Of a DNA stretch of 64,000 bases, positions 62,300 to 64,000 are shown piece after piece. Location of the stretch: contig NZ_CP027762.1 of the NCBI RefSeq assembly GCF_003852315.1, forward strand, positions 6,305,501-6,369,500, in the 5' to 3' direction. Made by a program: the position numbers and the translations under genes. Position 1 is the first letter of the stretch. The number at the start of each line of letters is the position of its first letter. Source of the stretch: Pseudomonas sp. LBUM920 (GTDB lineage: Bacteria; Pseudomonadota; Gammaproteobacteria; Pseudomonadales; Pseudomonadaceae). The notes under the pieces were generated by a model, which saw nothing but the letters and a program-made list of their open reading frames with translations, ran no database searches and was not told where the DNA came from.

Positions 62300-63003
62300 C
62301 AGCACGCCTCCCCGAGGGTGGCCGTGACGCCGCCGTCGGTGTCACGGCGGCAACTGATGCGCCGCACCTGCAAACCACTGGCGCGGGCCAGCGGCTCGTC
62401 ATGGGTGGCGATCACGCAGGCTGCGCGATGTTCGCGGGCCTGGGCCAGCAGCGCCTGCATCACGCGTTCGGCGTTCAGCGGGTCAAGCGACGCCGTCGGC
62501 TCATCCGCCAGCACCAGTTGCGGCGCGTGGGCCAGTGCACGGGCGCAGCTCACGCGTTGGCGTTGGCCCACCGACAGCGCAGTCGGTTTTTTGCCCAACT
62601 GATCGCTGATCTCCAACTGTTCGGCCAGACGCGCGACGCTGCCGTCGTCCTTGAGCCCCAGCAGTTGGCGGGACAAGGCGATATTGCTGCGCACATCGAG
62701 AAAGCCCAGCAGGCCGCCGGTTTGCAGCACGTAGCCCAAGTGCGTGCTGCGCAACGCGGCCAACGTCGACTGCTGATCGGCACGCCACAGAGCGCCGACA
62801 TCGACCTGATCAAATTCAAACCTGCCAACCTGATCCGGCGCCAACACCAGCGCCAGCAGATCGAGCAAGGTGCTTTTGCCACAGCCGCTCGGCCCGACGA
62901 TTGCCAACTGCTCACCCGCGCGCAGCGCCAGCGCCGGAATCACCAGGCTGTAGCGCTGGCTGCCAACGCCGCGGCTTTTGTGCACTGCGCTCAAGTTCAG
63001 CAT
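62299..63003 (-). CDS. tagT: TagT, ABC ATPase of T6SS regulatory module
   Basis: This 234-residue ATPase has Walker A GPSGCGKST, signature LSVGQRQRV, Walker B LVLADEPTASLD and the H-loop in IATHDEP. The signature LSVGQ is a common variant of LSGGQ. It is the LolD/MacB type that pairs with FtsX-like TagS. Its ATG shares the A of the ppkA stop codon (TGATG), so translation is coupled. Confidence 0.9.
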   Translation of the reverse strand: MLNLSAVHKSRGVGSQRYSLVIPALALRAGEQLAIVGPSGCGKSTLLDLLALVLAPDQVGRFEFDQVDVGALWRADQQSTLAALRSTHLGYVLQTGGLLGFLDVRSNIALSRQLLGLKDDGSVARLAEQLEISDQLGKKPTALSVGQRQRVSCARALAHAPQLVLADEPTASLDPLNAERVMQALLAQAREHRAACVIATHDEPLARASGLQVRRISCRRDTDGGVTATLGEAC

Positions 63004-64000
63004 CACGGCAGCGTCGACAAGGGCACGCGGTACAACGCATCGCCCGGCTCGGCATCGCCGAAACGGACCCAGTTGGCCACATCATTGTGAAAGGTTTCGT
63101 AGAGGCGGATTTTCGAATCCAGCTCGTCGATAAAGTCTTCCTGCTCGGCCACGCTCAACGACAACCACAAGTCCTGGGTCATGTTCAGCGACTTGCTGCG
63201 GTACGGCAGGCCTTCCAGGTATTCGCCGAGGATGCCGCCTTCGGCCAGGTTGCCGCCCTTGCGCAGGGCCTGCGGGTCGCGGCTCATGTAGGCCGAGGCG
63301 CTGGCGATTTCCTGGAAAAAATCCTTGGGCGAGGTCTGGGTCTTGCGCGCCGCATCGACGATCAGTTTCAGCGACTGCTGCAGGTCGTTGAGCTGCAATT
63401 TGGTCAGCATCACGCACACCTGGAACGCCGGCAGCGCCGGGTTGGTCAGGTCGCGGTCGGCGGTCCAGGCGCTGACCAGTTGCGGCGCCTGGCTCGCGGT
63501 TTTGCGGCCGAGGAAATCCATGTGCATGGCGTAGCCGACGGCCGCGGACTTGTCGGCCAAGGTCGGCGCGGCACTCAGCAGCGGCACCGGCTGCGGCGTG
63601 TTGCTGCGCACCTGGTGCACGAGGTTGGCGAACACACTGCCGATCTCATCGACACGCTCACCCAGCTTGCGCACATCCCCCCCTGGCACCGGCGTGTAGA
63701 GGTCGCCGATCTGCGGGTTGGCGTCAGCGGTGAGCACGCGGTACTGGGTTTCGGCACCGGCATGGGTTTTCTTGCCGGCGTCGGTGCGCAGGTGCAGGGC
63801 GTAGATCTTGATTTGCTTGCCCAGCGCGGCCTGGCGCACCTCGGCTTCGTTCATCTGGGTGGCGGCAAACGGGTCGTTCTTGCGCAGTGCGCCGGCGTCG
63901 GTGACCAGCAGGATGATGCGCCCACCGTAGCCGGACCAGTCCATGCCATCCACGGCCTGCATCACCCCGGCAAACGCGTCTTCGTTGAACGAGTGGCTGG
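63003..64000 (-). CDS. ppkA: PpkA, Ser/Thr kinase C-terminal von Willebrand region, partial
   Basis: The visible 332 residues are the C-terminal end of a larger protein that continues past the right edge; the kinase domain and membrane anchor lie beyond. A von Willebrand A-like fold begins near the edge (GYGGRIILLVTDAGALRKND) and continues through ALHLRTDAGKKTHA. The remainder, with long helices (AYMSRDPQALRKGGNLAEGG), matches the region after vWA in PpkA. The frame is open to the last base of the window. In P. aeruginosa PpkA phosphorylates Fha1 and triggers H1-T6SS assembly. Confidence 0.85.
   Translation of the reverse strand, partial: SHSFNEDAFAGVMQAVDGMDWSGYGGRIILLVTDAGALRKNDPFAATQMNEAEVRQAALGKQIKIYALHLRTDAGKKTHAGAETQYRVLTADANPQIGDLYTPVPGGDVRKLGERVDEIGSVFANLVHQVRSNTPQPVPLLSAAPTLADKSAAVGYAMHMDFLGRKTASQAPQLVSAWTADRDLTNPALPAFQVCVMLTKLQLNDLQQSLKLIVDAARKTQTSPKDFFQEIASASAYMSRDPQALRKGGNLAEGGILGEYLEGLPYRSKSLNMTQDLWLSLSVAEQEDFIDELDSKIRLYETFHNDVANWVRFGDAEPGDALYRVPLSTLP

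Overview
The window is 64 kb of high-GC chromosome from a fluorescent pseudomonad, most likely the Pseudomonas fluorescens group. I infer this from gene content and order: glnK-amtB, comM, proE-rep-xpt, the dad and pau catabolic genes, rpmBG, radC-coaBC-dut-algC-argB, pyrE/crc, rph-yicC-gmk-rpoZ-spoT, exbB-exbD-tonB, oxyR-recG-sadB. This follows the P. aeruginosa PAO1 region around PA5295-PA5347 as I remember it. Pseudomonas REP-type palindromes in many gene gaps point the same way. I see no rRNA, tRNA, CRISPR array, insertion sequence, prophage or integrase.

Layout. 1-6 kb: end of a HAD phosphatase gene, sutA, a YjbQ-family gene, and amtB and glnK read leftward from a convincing sigma-54/NtrC promoter, followed by ubiK and comM. 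6-14 kb: a TetR regulator divergent from an unusual six-helix ABC membrane domain, with two tandem operators between them; a chemoreceptor; a LysR/MATE pair; and the c-di-GMP phosphodiesterase gene proE. 14-19 kb: rep, xpt, a large CoA-transferase/hydrolase and cytochrome c5. 20-32.5 kb: a catabolic block for D/L-alanine (dadA-ridA-dadX with divergent dadR) and polyamines (pauR, a puuB-like oxidase, kauB), mixed with a MocR regulator, a phospholipase-D lipoprotein, an MFS carrier and a DUF1127 protein. 33-48 kb: dense housekeeping genes for ribosomal proteins, CoA, dUTP, exopolysaccharide sugars, arginine, pyrimidines, Crc, RNase PH, guanylate kinase, omega subunit and SpoT. 48-50.7 kb: a tandem pair of paralogous lipoproteins of unknown function and a small epimerase. 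50.8-57.8 kb: the exbB-exbD-tonB operon, oxyR, recG and sadB.

58.4-64 kb: an accessory region on the minus strand. A kinase-type von Willebrand protein cut by the window edge is followed, with overlapping stop/start codons, by an ABC ATPase, an ABC permease, a formylglycine-enzyme-like periplasmic protein and a glycine-zipper lipoprotein. This is the ppkA-tagT-tagS-tagR-tagQ order of the threonine-phosphorylation pathway that controls the H1-type type VI secretion system. The secretion apparatus itself should lie just beyond the right edge.

Regulatory structure is the most rewarding non-coding content: the NtrC enhancer pair, the tandem TetR operators, a terminator inside the dad operon, and ten REP doublets of three sequence types. 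One of these doublets has reversed polarity and forms a perfect 30-bp hairpin. I found no clearly new multi-gene system. The best candidates for undescribed biology are the stand-alone six-helix ABC domain with its dedicated repressor, the duplicated lipoprotein pair, and the non-catalytic FGE fold in TagR.
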